64,000 bases of DNA from DAITPV01 sp050692555 (GCA_050692555.1 JBOGVS010000013.1:6383-70382), one strand, 5' to 3'. Counted from the first letter of the stretch, positions 50,686 to 59,215 are shown. A program made the numbers and translations. Notes: a model not told the origin generated them from the letters alone.

Positions 50686-51183
50686 TCAGGCTGGCGGACA
50701 GACCGCGTAGAGCGAGAACAGTCCTCGCGTCGGCGTTCCGCCCGTACCGTCCCAGCGGCCCACCCTGACGACGGCACCGCCAAGCTTGTGGGCATTGGCG
50801 AAGCCTGTTACGTCGTCCCCTGGGTGGATCGGGGTGGCGCCGACGACGCAGTTGTCGACGCTCACCGGGAACGTCACGTTACAGAACGGCGCCGCGTCGG
50901 CCGCGGTGATCCCCCCGGTTTGTCCCGTGATCACGCATGAGTTGCCGACCGGAACCGTGGCCGCCATTACGTTGTCGGCCGACCCCGCGGTCTTGGCGGA
51001 CAACACCTCGAGGGTGGGCTCCGCCTTGTTGATCTGCTTCACGGCGATCTTCTTGGCCTTGGACTTCGTCACGGCCTTGGCCGCGAAGGAGGGGCTGATC
51101 GCTCCAGCAGCGATCAGAACCGCTCCCAGCACGAGGATCCCCCGTACCAAGGGAGAAAACCTCTTTGACACGCGCTTCTCCAT
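50686..51183 (-). CDS. Secreted protein of unknown function
   Basis: A 165-residue protein with a signal peptide: a basic lead MEKRVSKRFSPLVR, hydrophobic GILVLGAVLIAAGAI and a cleavage region near SFAA. The mature part starts with a Lys-rich stretch (KSKAKKIAVKQINKAEPTL) and contains four cysteines in pairs, suggesting disulphides, ending LFSLYAVCPPA. The Lys-rich beginning resembles the charged lead seen on many actinobacterial secreted proteins of unknown role. A GGGGGC-type purine stretch precedes the ATG at 51183. A strong hairpin follows the gene. Confidence 0.7.
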   Translation of the reverse strand: MEKRVSKRFSPLVRGILVLGAVLIAAGAISPSFAAKAVTKSKAKKIAVKQINKAEPTLEVLSAKTAGSADNVMAATVPVGNSCVITGQTGGITAADAAPFCNVTFPVSVDNCVVGATPIHPGDDVTGFANAHKLGGAVVRVGRWDGTGGTPTRGLFSLYAVCPPA

Positions 51184-51305
51184 GGGCAGATGCCCCCTTT
51201 CCCGGGTGGTGCCGGGCAGCCCTGTGCCGCCCGCCTCCCCGGAATGGGCCGAACCGTACCAGTGGGAGGCCGTTGGGGTCAAAGCGGGCGAGGCTGAGGA
51301 GTAGG

Positions 51306-52085
51306 TCAGTCCAGCCAGTGGCCGGCGTTCACGTCCAGTGACTGCCCGGTGACCGCCCGAGACAGGTCGGAGGCGAAGAACACCACGGCGTCGGCCACCT
51401 CGGCGGAGGTGGGGATGTGATTGAGCGCCGCCTGGCTGGCCACCGAGTCGTAGATCGCCTGCGGGGTGGTGTCCTGCTTCTTGGCCAGGTGCTCGAACCA
51501 CCACTCCAGGGACTGGCCCCACACGTGGCCGGGGAGCACGGTGTTCACCCGGATCCCGTCCCGGCCGAGCTCCCGCGCCAGCACTCTGGCCATGGTGAAC
51601 AGCGCGCTCTTCATGGCCGCGTAGGCCCCCGACTTGATCTCCGCGGTGCGGATCGACATCGTGTTGATGAACACGATCGACCCGGAGCGTTGCTCCTTCA
51701 TCGTGGGGACCACCGCCCGGGTCATCTGCAGCGAGCCCACCACGTTGATGTCGAAGCTCTCGCGCCAGTGCTCGATGGTCTCGTACTCGATCCGCTTCAT
51801 CGATGGCGGGAGGAACGCGTTGTTCACCAGGATGTCGATGCGCCCGAACGTTTCCCGGGCCGCCTCGGCCAGCGCCGCGCACTGCTCCTCGTCGGCGATG
51901 TCGGTGACCTTCCAGGCCACCCGCCGGCCGAGGGCCTCGACGTCGGCGGCCACCTCGCGGAGGCGCTCCTCCGTGCGGGCGCCGAGGACCACGTCCGCAC
52001 CCTCGCGGGCCAGGGCTAGCGCCAGGTCCCGGCCCATGCCCGGACCGATCCCCGACACGATCCCCACGCGGTCCTTGAGCAGCAG
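51306..52085 (-). CDS. Short-chain dehydrogenase, divergent from echA20
   Basis: An SDR of about 259 residues: IVSGIGPGMGRDLALALAREGADVVLGAR, LVNNAFLPPSMKRIEYET, FINTMSIRTAEIKSGAYAAMKSAL (Ser-Tyr-Lys) and RAVTGQSLDVNAGHW. In mycobacteria an SDR gene (Rv3549c) is likewise divergent from echA20, so it probably acts in the same ring-degradation stage. Start: no ATG or GTG fits. A clear Shine-Dalgarno GAGGGAG (minus strand, 52097-52091) lies 5 nt before CTG 52085, giving a start like other family members (L-L-L-K-D-R-V); TTG 52112 is the alternative. Confidence 0.83.
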   Translation of the reverse strand: MLLKDRVGIVSGIGPGMGRDLALALAREGADVVLGARTEERLREVAADVEALGRRVAWKVTDIADEEQCAALAEAARETFGRIDILVNNAFLPPSMKRIEYETIEHWRESFDINVVGSLQMTRAVVPTMKEQRSGSIVFINTMSIRTAEIKSGAYAAMKSALFTMARVLARELGRDGIRVNTVLPGHVWGQSLEWWFEHLAKKQDTTPQAIYDSVASQAALNHIPTSAEVADAVVFFASDLSRAVTGQSLDVNAGHWLD

Positions 52086-52154
52086 GTTCGCTCCCTCTGG
52101 TTGGTCGCGCAACTGTACCCGGCCCCTCGGGCATCGTGTACTGTTCGGGAGCAT

Positions 52155-52169
52155 CTGACGGGGAGTCAG
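52155..52169. promoter_or_regulatory. Regulon operator 7 (CTGAC-N5-GTCAG), divergent
   Basis: CTGACGGGGAGTCAG, perfect arms with a less typical spacer. It lies between the SDR gene (minus) and the echA20-ipdABC operon (plus), 10 bp before ATG 52180. Confidence 0.65.
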
Positions 52170-52179
52170 ATACGCGCCT

Positions 52180-52923
52180 ATGGGCATCTCGCACGAGCTA
52201 ACAGACGGGATCGCGGAGGTCGTCATCGACGTCCCCCCGGTCAACGCTCTGTCCTCCAAGGGCTGGCACGAGCTGGCGGACATCGTCACGGAGTCCGGAG
52301 CCGACCCCGAGACGCGGGTGCTCATCCTTCGCGCAGAGGGCAAGGGGTTCTGCGCGGGGATCGACATCAAGGAGGTCCAGGCCGACCCGGGCTCCATTCT
52401 CGCGGTGAACCGAGGCTGCGCGGCCGCATTCGCCGCTGTGTACGACTGCGAGGTACCGGTCATCGCCGCGGTCCACGGGTTCTGCCTGGGCGGGGGGATC
52501 GGGCTGGCCGGGAGCGCCGACATCGTGATCGCGTCGCGCGACGCCACGTTCGGGCTCCCCGAGGTCGACCGCGGCGCCCTGGGAGCGGCTACCCACCTCG
52601 CTCGCCTGGTGCCGGAGAAGCGGATGCGGGCCATGGTGTACACGGCCGAGCCGGCCTCGGCCGAGGAGCTCCACGGCTACGGAACCGTCCACGCCGTGGT
52701 CGAGCAGAAGAAGCTCCCGTCGGCGGCCCGCGAGCTGGCCGAGGCCATCGCCGCCAAGCACCCCACCGTGATCCGCGCCGCCAAGCAGTCCCTGAACGGC
52801 ATCGACCCCGTGGACATCAAGCGCAGCTACCGGTTCGAGCAGGGATTCACCTTCGAGCTGAACCTCACGGACGTGCCCGACGAGCTCCGCCAGGCGTTCG
52901 TCGACAAGCGCGACCCGCGATGA
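52180..52923 (+). CDS. echA20: EchA20-type steroid ring hydrolase
   Basis: Crotonase-fold enzyme that in mycobacteria hydrolyses the C ring of the bicyclic HIEC-CoA, the first C-C cleavage of the CD rings. The 247-residue product has VVIDVPPVNALSSKGWHELADIV, oxyanion segments GKGFCAGIDIKEVQ and HGFCLGGGIGLAGSADIVIA, GLPEVDRGALGAATHLARLV, and a characteristic C terminus FELNLTDVPDELRQAFVDKRDPR. Identity is supported by close resemblance to Rv3550 as recalled and by the gene order echA20-ipdA-ipdB-ipdC. The next start overlaps its stop (ATGA). Confidence 0.9.
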   Translation: MGISHELTDGIAEVVIDVPPVNALSSKGWHELADIVTESGADPETRVLILRAEGKGFCAGIDIKEVQADPGSILAVNRGCAAAFAAVYDCEVPVIAAVHGFCLGGGIGLAGSADIVIASRDATFGLPEVDRGALGAATHLARLVPEKRMRAMVYTAEPASAEELHGYGTVHAVVEQKKLPSAARELAEAIAAKHPTVIRAAKQSLNGIDPVDIKRSYRFEQGFTFELNLTDVPDELRQAFVDKRDPR

Positions 52924-53807
52924 CCCCTGGGCCCGGCGCCCACGAGGGCTCCCCGCCCGACACCCTCATGTCCGAGGACGACGTGGTCGCCTCGCTTCGC
53001 GACGGGATGACCATCGGGATCGGGGGATGGGGGTCAAGGCGCAAGCCCATGTCGCTGGTGCGGGCCATCCTCCGCTCCGACCTGAAGGACCTCACGGTGG
53101 TGTCCTACGGCGGGCCCGACGTCGGCCTGCTGTGCGCGGCCGGGAAGGTCCGCAAGGTTGTGTTCGGCTTCGTCTCCCTCGACTCCATCCCACTTGAGCC
53201 ACACTTCCGCCGGGCCCGGGAGTCTGGAGCGGTGGAGGCCGAGGAGTACGACGAGGGCATGCTATACCTCGGGCTCCAGGCCGCGGCCTGGCGGGTGCCG
53301 TTCCTTCCCACCCGAGCCGGGCTCGGCTCGGACGTCATGCGGGTGAACCCGCACCTCAGCACGGTCGCCTCGCCATACGGAGGAGATGAGCTGGTAGCCA
53401 TGCCGGCGCTTCGGCTCGACGCCGCCCTTGTGCACGTGAACCGGGCTGACGCCCGGGGGGCCGGGCAGATCCTCGGCCCCGATCCGTACTTCGACGACCT
53501 GTTCCTCCAAGCCGCGGAGCGCGGCTACGTGTCCTGCGAGCGAGTGGTGGAGACCGAGGACCTGCTGAAGGAGGGCTCGATCCACACGCTGCGCATCAAC
53601 CGGTCCATGGTGGCCGGGGTGGTGGAGGCTCCTCGCGGCGCCCACTTCACCTCCTGCGTACCGGACTACGACCGGGACGAAGAGTTCCAGCGCGAGTACG
53701 CCTCGGCCGCCTCCGAGCCGGCGACCTGGGAGGCGTTCAGGGCCCGGCACCTCGACGGCAGTGAAGATGACTACCGCGCCGCGGTCGGCGCGTTCCACGA
53801 GCAATGA
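52920..53807 (+). CDS. ipdA: IpdA, alpha subunit of the COCHEA-CoA ring hydrolase
   Basis: CoA-transferase-fold subunit that, with IpdB, hydrolyses the last steroid ring (COCHEA-CoA) after EchA20 action. The 295-residue product has GMTIGIGGWGSRRKPMSLVR, VVSYGGPDVGLLCAAGKVRK, FGFVSLDSIP, RAGLGSDVM, AMPALRLDAALVHVN, DPYFDDLFLQAAERGYVS and VVEAPRGAHFTSCVPDY, all in the order of mycobacterial IpdA. The first 15 or so residues are extra. Overlaps ipdB by 4 bases, so the subunits are coupled. Confidence 0.92.
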   Translation: MTPGPGAHEGSPPDTLMSEDDVVASLRDGMTIGIGGWGSRRKPMSLVRAILRSDLKDLTVVSYGGPDVGLLCAAGKVRKVVFGFVSLDSIPLEPHFRRARESGAVEAEEYDEGMLYLGLQAAAWRVPFLPTRAGLGSDVMRVNPHLSTVASPYGGDELVAMPALRLDAALVHVNRADARGAGQILGPDPYFDDLFLQAAERGYVSCERVVETEDLLKEGSIHTLRINRSMVAGVVEAPRGAHFTSCVPDYDRDEEFQREYASAASEPATWEAFRARHLDGSEDDYRAAVGAFHEQ

Positions 53808-54547
53808 GCGACGCCACCCGTGCCGAGGTGTGCGTGGTGGCCTGCGCCGAGGCATGGCGCGGCGATCGCAGGATCCTGGCCAGTCCCATGGGGGTGATCC
53901 CCACGATCGGGGTCCGGCTGGCCCGGGCCACGTTCGCACCAGACCTGCTCATCAGCGACGGCGAGGCCTCGCTGCTCGTCGGCAACCCGGCGGTCGGTAT
54001 GGGCGACGATGAAAAGGTGGTCGAGGGGTGGGTCCCGTTCCGCTCCGTGTTCGACCTGGTGTGGGCGGGGAAACGCCACGTGATGATGGGAGCCAGCCAG
54101 ATCGACCGGCTCGGGAACCAGAACATCTCGGCCATCGGCGACTGGAAGCAGCCGAAGGTCCAGCTCTTGGGATCTCGAGGAGCGCCCGGGAACACCGTGA
54201 ACCACACCACCAGCTACTGGGTCCCCAACCACTCGCCTCGCGTGTTCGTGAAGGAGGTCGATTTCGTCTCCGGTGTCGGATACGGGCGAGCCACCGGCGA
54301 GGGCCACGAGATCCGCCGCGTGGTAACCAACAAGGCCGTGCTCGACTTCGAGACGAGCGACCGCTCGATGCGTCTACGGTCCGTGCACCCCGGCATCTCG
54401 GTGGATGACGTGAAGGAGAGCACGGGGTTCGAGCTCTCGGTCCCCGACGAGGTGGAGGAGACCCGGGCTCCAACCAAAGACGAACTCGAGCTGATCCGCG
54501 AGGTCCTCGATCCGCAGGGACTGAGGACGACCGAGGTGGCCGCATGA
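53804..54547 (+). CDS. ipdB: IpdB, beta subunit of the COCHEA-CoA ring hydrolase
   Basis: Partner of IpdA, 247 residues. ACAEAWRGDRRILASPMGVIPTIGVRLA, LISDGEASLLVG, VEGWVPFRSVFDLVWAGKRHVMMGASQIDRLGNQNISAIGDW, LGSRGAPGNTVNHTTSYWVP and FVKEVDFVSGVGYG follow the IpdB pattern of class I CoA-transferase beta subunits. The ring-opening reaction belongs to the end of the cholesterol and bile-acid pathways. ipdC starts in its stop codon. Confidence 0.92.
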   Translation: MSDATRAEVCVVACAEAWRGDRRILASPMGVIPTIGVRLARATFAPDLLISDGEASLLVGNPAVGMGDDEKVVEGWVPFRSVFDLVWAGKRHVMMGASQIDRLGNQNISAIGDWKQPKVQLLGSRGAPGNTVNHTTSYWVPNHSPRVFVKEVDFVSGVGYGRATGEGHEIRRVVTNKAVLDFETSDRSMRLRSVHPGISVDDVKESTGFELSVPDEVEETRAPTKDELELIREVLDPQGLRTTEVAA

Positions 54548-55599
54548 CTCACCCGGCGCTCCGGACCCGGCTGTGCGACCTGCTGGGCGTGGAGTACCCC
54601 ATCGTGCAGACCGGGATGGGCTGGGTGTCCACCCCGGCGCTGGTGTCGGCCACGGCAAACGCGGGAGGGTTCGGGATCCTCGGCGCGGCCACCATGAGCC
54701 TCGACGAGCTCCACGCCGCGATCAAGGAGACCAGGGCGCTCACGGACAGGCCGTTTGGCGTGAATATGCGGGCCGACCAGCCCGACCTCTCGGAGCGGGC
54801 CGACCTCCTGATCGAGGGGGGTGTGCGGGCGGCCTCATTCGCCATGGCCCCTCAAGTTGGGATCGCTCAGCGCCTCCGACAGGGCGGGGTGAAGGTGATC
54901 CCCACGGTGGGAGCCAAGCGCCACGCCGAGAAGGTGGTGGCCCTCGGCGTCGAGGCGCTGGTGGTTCAGGGAAGCGAGGGCGGCGGCCACACGGGACCGG
55001 TCCACACCACGATCCTGTTGCCCCAGGTGGTGGACGCCGTCGGGGATGTCCCGGTGATCGCCGCCGGCGGCTTCTTCGACGGCCGAGGGCTGGTGGCCGC
55101 TCTGGCGTACGGAGCCAGCGGGATCGCCATGGGAACGCGGTTCATGCTGACCGAGGAGAGCCCGGTGCCGGAGGAGGTCAAGCGCCTCTACCTTGGCAGG
55201 TCGGTGACGGACACGGTGGTCACGAGGCAGGTGGACGGAGTGCCGCACCGTGTGCTGAGAACGCCTTTCATCGATCGGCTGGAGCGAGGCGGGGAAGCCG
55301 GAACTCTCGTCCGAGCGATCCGCAATGCGATGGAGTTCAAGAAAGAGTCGGCTACGAGCTGGGGTCAGATGATCCGCGAGGGTCGGGCCATGCGGCGGAC
55401 CCACGATTTGTCGTGGAGCCAGGTGATCATGGCCGCCAACACCCCGGTGCTCCTGCGCGCCGCGATGGTGGACGGCCGCACGGACATCGGCGTGATGGCC
55501 AGCGGCCAGGTCGTCGGGTTGATCGACGACGTTCCACCCGTCAACGAGCTCGTCGGACGGATCATCCATCAAGCCGAAGAGACCCTGGCTCGCCTTTGA
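54544..55599 (+). CDS. ipdC: IpdC-type flavin-dependent dehydrogenase (nitronate monooxygenase fold)
   Basis: A 351-residue TIM-barrel FMN protein of the 2-nitropropane dioxygenase family. In the steroid pathway IpdC (Rv3553) introduces the ring double bond that EchA20 needs. FMN segments YPIVQTGMGWVSTPALVSATANAGGFGILGAATMS, VQGSEGGGHTGPVHTTILLPQVVDAV and VIAAGGFFDGRGLVAALAYGASGIAMGTRFM are present, and position after ipdB matches the mycobacterial order. It could in principle be a generic nitronate monooxygenase, but the context makes IpdC far likelier. Confidence 0.88.
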   Translation: MTHPALRTRLCDLLGVEYPIVQTGMGWVSTPALVSATANAGGFGILGAATMSLDELHAAIKETRALTDRPFGVNMRADQPDLSERADLLIEGGVRAASFAMAPQVGIAQRLRQGGVKVIPTVGAKRHAEKVVALGVEALVVQGSEGGGHTGPVHTTILLPQVVDAVGDVPVIAAGGFFDGRGLVAALAYGASGIAMGTRFMLTEESPVPEEVKRLYLGRSVTDTVVTRQVDGVPHRVLRTPFIDRLERGGEAGTLVRAIRNAMEFKKESATSWGQMIREGRAMRRTHDLSWSQVIMAANTPVLLRAAMVDGRTDIGVMASGQVVGLIDDVPPVNELVGRIIHQAEETLARL

Positions 55600-55604
55600 A
55601 TCGG

Positions 55605-55610
55605 TAGTCT
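55605..55610 (+). promoter_or_regulatory. -10 box of the protease gene, leaderless
   Basis: TAGTCT, 6-nt spacer, ATG at 55617. Indicates transcription independent of the ipd operon. Confidence 0.45.
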
Positions 55611-55616
55611 CGCGGG

Positions 55617-56606
55617 ATGAAGCTGGATTCGTGCCGGGAGCTGAAGGCTCAGCTCGCGGGCAGGATTTTCGAGCGGATGGCCATGTCCGCAGAAGAGGTG
55701 AGCGGATACGGGATGCCCGCCCGGAACGTCAAGAGGGTGGAGGCGATCCGCCCAACCATCGCGCTCGGCGTCTCCCAGAGAAGGAAGGGGTACCGGGTGG
55801 CGGTACGGATCCAGCGCCGCGGGATGGAGCGGAGTCGGCACCTCCAGGTGATCCTCAAAGAAGCGAAAGGCGAGGTCGACGTGCGGTACGTCGGCAGGGT
55901 AGTGAAGCGAGCGTCGTGGTTCCAGTCGCGACACCGTCCGCTACGGATCGGAACCTCGATCGGGCACGCAGCCGTGAGCGCCGGAACGCTCGGTTGCTTC
56001 GTGAGGACCAAGGACGGTGAGCCCTGCATCCTCTCCAACAACCATGTCCTGGCTGACGAGAACAAGGGCAAGCGTGGAGACCCCATCCTTCAGCCGGCTG
56101 TATTCGACGGTGGGAAGCGGCCAGGCGATATCGCCGGGAGACTGGCGAAGTACGTGAGACTCCGACGGAACGAAACAAACACGGTCGATTGCGCAACGTG
56201 CACGGTGGGTCGCAGTGTGGAGTTCAATCCGTCTCGGCTTCGGGGAGTGGGCCCGCTGGCCGGTGTCGTCCCACCCGGCGGGGATGTGGACCTCGTCGTC
56301 AAGCTCGGACGAACGAGTGGGCGCACCCGGGGCCGGGTGACCGCTTTCGAGATGGACAATCTGGTGGTGGCGTACGACATGGGGATATTGAGATTCGACG
56401 ACCAGGTGGAGATCGAGGATGCGGAGAATGGTTCGTTCAGCGAGGGAGGCGACAGCGGGTCCCTTATCTTCACAGCTAGCGATCGCTTGGGGTTCGCGCT
56501 GCTCTTCGCCGGGAGCGAGCAGGGGGGCAGCAACGGGAAGGGGCTGACGTACGCGAACCCCCTGACCGCAGTTCTCGACAGCCTGAAAGTGGAGTTGCTA
56601 ACCTGA
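55617..56606 (+). CDS. Cytoplasmic trypsin-like serine protease with N-terminal accessory domain (NAL1-like)
   Basis: A 329-residue chymotrypsin-fold protein without signal peptide. The catalytic His is in CILSNNHVLADEN (about residues 139-151) and Ser in GSFSEGGDSGSLIF (about 272-285); the Asp is less clear, perhaps in the VDCATCTVG stretch. Before it lies a small domain (about 36-100) with RPTIALGVSQRRKGYRVAVRI and GEVDVRYVGRVVKR that resembles the next gene product. This layout recalls bacterial relatives of the plant protease NAL1. Substrate unknown. G+C is lower than in the ipd genes, suggesting a separate origin. Confidence 0.75.
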   Translation: MKLDSCRELKAQLAGRIFERMAMSAEEVSGYGMPARNVKRVEAIRPTIALGVSQRRKGYRVAVRIQRRGMERSRHLQVILKEAKGEVDVRYVGRVVKRASWFQSRHRPLRIGTSIGHAAVSAGTLGCFVRTKDGEPCILSNNHVLADENKGKRGDPILQPAVFDGGKRPGDIAGRLAKYVRLRRNETNTVDCATCTVGRSVEFNPSRLRGVGPLAGVVPPGGDVDLVVKLGRTSGRTRGRVTAFEMDNLVVAYDMGILRFDDQVEIEDAENGSFSEGGDSGSLIFTASDRLGFALLFAGSEQGGSNGKGLTYANPLTAVLDSLKVELLT

Positions 56607-56613
56607 GCGTGCC

Positions 56614-56850
56614 ATGAGGAACTCGACCACACTCGCCAAGGCCAGAGCCGCAAAGCGGAAGGTGGCCAAGATGGTCGAAGGGGATCCCAGTGTGACCGGG
56701 ATCGGCATCGCCAGGATCGGTCGAGGCTACGGGGTGAAGCTCAACGTCACCGAGCAGCTGGGAAACGCAGTCATGCTGCCCCAAGAGGTCGACGGAGTGC
56801 CTCTGCGGGTCGAGACCGTGGGCCGGATCTCCAAGAGAACTCCCGCCTAG
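56614..56850 (+). CDS. Small protein resembling the protease N-terminal domain
   Basis: Seventy-eight residues. After a basic lead (AKARAAKRKVAKMV) comes SVTGIGIARIGRGYGVKLNV and VDGVPLRVETVGRIS, the same strand pattern as residues 36-100 of the neighbouring protease (IALGVSQRRKGYRVAVRI, VDVRYVGRV). It starts 7 nt after the protease stop and is surely co-transcribed. It may be an inhibitor, propeptide-like chaperone or regulatory partner of the protease; that is inference. Confidence 0.7.
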   Translation: MRNSTTLAKARAAKRKVAKMVEGDPSVTGIGIARIGRGYGVKLNVTEQLGNAVMLPQEVDGVPLRVETVGRISKRTPA

Positions 56851-56872
56851 GTTCTCTCCTCGTTCGGTCTTT

Positions 56873-58021
56873 CTACGGCCGCTCGATGATCGTCACGTTG
56901 GATTGGCCGCCGCCTTCGCACATTGTCTGGAGGCCGTAGTGGGCACCGCGGCGTTCCATCTCGTTGAGCAGCGTGACCATCAGCCGGGTCCCCGTGGCGC
57001 CAATGGGGTGGCCAAGCGCGATGGCTCCGCCGTTTACGTTCACCTTCTCGAGGTCGGCCCCAGTCTCCTTCTGCCAGGCCAGCACCACTGACGCGAAGGC
57101 CTCGTTGATCTCCACCAGGTCGATGTCGTCCAACTTCATCCCGGCCCGTTCCAGGGCGTGGAACGTGGCCGGGATAGGGGCCGTGAGCATGTAGATGGGG
57201 TCGGCGCCGCGGACGCTGATGTGGTGCACCCGGGCCCTTGGCTTCAATCCGTGCTCCTTCACCGCCTGCTCGCCGGCCACCAGCACGGCACTTGCGGCGT
57301 CTGAGATTTGGCTTGATACCGCCGCGGTGATGCGCTCGCACCCCGTGACCGTGTCCAGAGACGCCATCTTCTCCATCGACGTCTCCCGCGGCCCCTCATC
57401 CGTGGTGAAGTCGCCGACCGGGACGACCTCCCGGTCGAATCGGCCCTCGGCGATGGCCTGCCTCGCGCGGCGGTGGCTCTCCAGGGCGAAGGCCTCCATC
57501 TCCTCCCGGCTGATGGCCCACTTCTCGGCAATGAGCTCGGCTCCGTGGAATTGAGACACGGGCTGGTCACCGTACCGGTTCACCCACCCTTCGGAGTCAT
57601 GGAACGGCTTGGGGAATCCCTCCCGCTCGCCGAGGATGCGGGCTGACCCGATCGGGACCGTGCTCATGTTCTGCACCCCGCCGGCAACCACCAGGTCCTG
57701 GGTGCCGCTCATCACGCCCTGCGCGGCGAAGTGGACGGCCTGCTGGGAAGAGCCGCACTGGCGGTCGATGGTCACGCCGGGGACCTCCTCGGGAAGGCCC
57801 GCTGCCAGCCACGCGGTCCGGGCGATGTCGCCGGCCTGCGGTCCGATGGTGTCCGTGCAGCCGAAGATCACGTCATCGACCGCCGCGGGATCGATCCCCG
57901 TCCGCTCGACCAGCGCCTTTAGCACGTGGGCGCCGAGGTCGGCAGAGTGGTAGTTCGTGAGGGCCCCGCCTCGCTTGCCCACCGGGGTCCGGACCGCGTC
58001 GATGATGTAGGCCTCAGCCAT
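56873..58021 (-). CDS. fadA6: FadA6-type thiolase of steroid degradation
   Basis: Acetyl-CoA C-acetyltransferase of 382 residues that cleaves the beta-keto product of the ring hydrolases at the end of steroid catabolism. Nucleophile Cys in TIDRQCGSSQQAVHFAAQGVMSG (near residue 90), NEAFASVVLAW, the His loop NGGAIALGHPIGATGTRL and the second Cys in CEGGGQSNV. The start AEAYIIDAVRTPVGKRGGAL and AGGVQNMSTVPI closely follow mycobacterial FadA6. Transcribed last in a DUF35-thiolase-fadA6 operon behind operator 8. Confidence 0.9.
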   Translation of the reverse strand: MAEAYIIDAVRTPVGKRGGALTNYHSADLGAHVLKALVERTGIDPAAVDDVIFGCTDTIGPQAGDIARTAWLAAGLPEEVPGVTIDRQCGSSQQAVHFAAQGVMSGTQDLVVAGGVQNMSTVPIGSARILGEREGFPKPFHDSEGWVNRYGDQPVSQFHGAELIAEKWAISREEMEAFALESHRRARQAIAEGRFDREVVPVGDFTTDEGPRETSMEKMASLDTVTGCERITAAVSSQISDAASAVLVAGEQAVKEHGLKPRARVHHISVRGADPIYMLTAPIPATFHALERAGMKLDDIDLVEINEAFASVVLAWQKETGADLEKVNVNGGAIALGHPIGATGTRLMVTLLNEMERRGAHYGLQTMCEGGGQSNVTIIERP

Positions 58022-58027
58022 CGCTCC

Positions 58028-59215
58028 TCACTTGGTCAGGATCACGGACGAGCCGTGACCGAACAGTCCCTGGTTGATCGTCAGTCCCACGTTAGCGTTC
58101 TCCACCTGACGCCCGTTCGCCTGCCCTCGGAGCTGCCGGGTGACCTCGCAGACCTGGGCGATGGCCTGGGCGGGCACGGCTTCGCCGAAGCACGCCAGCC
58201 CGCCGCTGGGGTTCACCGGGATCCGGCCGCCCAGCGTCGTGTCCCCGTCCCGAAGGAGCTTCTCGGCCTCGCCCTCCTTGCACAGCCCGATGCTCTCGTA
58301 CCAGTCGAGCTCCAGCGCGGTGGACAGGTCGTACACCTCGGCCAGGTCGAGGTCCTCGGGGCCCACGCCGGCCTCGTCGTACGCCGCGGCGGCGATGGAG
58401 TCCCGGAACGGGACCTCGGGCGGGGGAACGGTGGCGGCCGAGTCCGTGGCGAAGTCCGGCAGGTCGATCAACGTCTTGGGGAACCGCGGGGTGACCGCCG
58501 ACACCGCGGCGACCTGCACGGGATCGGTAGGCCGGCTCCTGGCGAACTCCATGCTGGTGAGCACCACCGCCGCGCCGCCGTCGCTCGTCGCGCAGATCTG
58601 GAGGAGGCGGAGGGGGTCGGCGACCATCGCCGAGGCCAGGACCTCCTCCTCGGTGACCTCCTTCCGGTACCTAGCGTTAGGGTTGGCCACGCCGTGCCGG
58701 GCGTTCTTCACCTTCACTGCGGCGAAGTCCCGCTCGGTGGCTCCGTACAGCTCCATCCGGCGACGGGCGTACAGGGCGAAGTACGTGGGGTTGGTCGCGG
58801 CCAGCAGCCGGAACCGCAGCCAGTCGGGGTCGTCGCCACGCCACCCGGGGTTGGGGGACAGGAACCCCTTCGGAGTGGAGTCGGCTCCCACCACCAGTGC
58901 CACGTCGCACATCCCGGCGAGGATCCGGGCCCGGGCCACGTCGATGGCCGTGGCCCCGCTGGCGCACGCCGCGTAGCACGTGGCCACCTGTGCGCCGGTC
59001 CATCCCAAGGCCTGGGCGAACGTGGAACCGGCCACGTAGCCGGGGTAGCCGCCCCGAACCGTCTCGGCGCCGGCCACGTACTGCACGTCCGTCCACTCGA
59101 GACCGGCGTCGGCGAGGGCGTCCCACGCGGCGGGGAGGCCGTACTCCACGAAGCTCCGGCCCCACTTTCCCCAGGGGTGCATCCCCACGCCGAGGACCGC
59201 GACGGCCTTGGTCAT
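58028..59215 (-). CDS. Thiolase-fold lipid-transfer protein with intact nucleophilic cysteine (Ltp3-like)
   Basis: A 395-residue SCP-x type protein: AVLGVGMHPWGKWGRSFVEYG, QVATCYAACASGATAIDVARARILAG and GGRIPVNPSGGLACFGEAVPAQ. Here the residue at the nucleophile position is Cys (CASG), unlike the two other thiolase-fold/DUF35 proteins in the window, so real thiolysis is possible. ATG 59215 was preferred to the upstream in-frame ATG at 59242 because it begins the conserved strand and overlaps the DUF35 stop (ATGA). In mycobacteria Ltp3/Ltp4 lie beside a DUF35 gene (Rv3521). Confidence 0.85.
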   Translation of the reverse strand: MTKAVAVLGVGMHPWGKWGRSFVEYGLPAAWDALADAGLEWTDVQYVAGAETVRGGYPGYVAGSTFAQALGWTGAQVATCYAACASGATAIDVARARILAGMCDVALVVGADSTPKGFLSPNPGWRGDDPDWLRFRLLAATNPTYFALYARRRMELYGATERDFAAVKVKNARHGVANPNARYRKEVTEEEVLASAMVADPLRLLQICATSDGGAAVVLTSMEFARSRPTDPVQVAAVSAVTPRFPKTLIDLPDFATDSAATVPPPEVPFRDSIAAAAYDEAGVGPEDLDLAEVYDLSTALELDWYESIGLCKEGEAEKLLRDGDTTLGGRIPVNPSGGLACFGEAVPAQAIAQVCEVTRQLRGQANGRQVENANVGLTINQGLFGHGSSVILTK

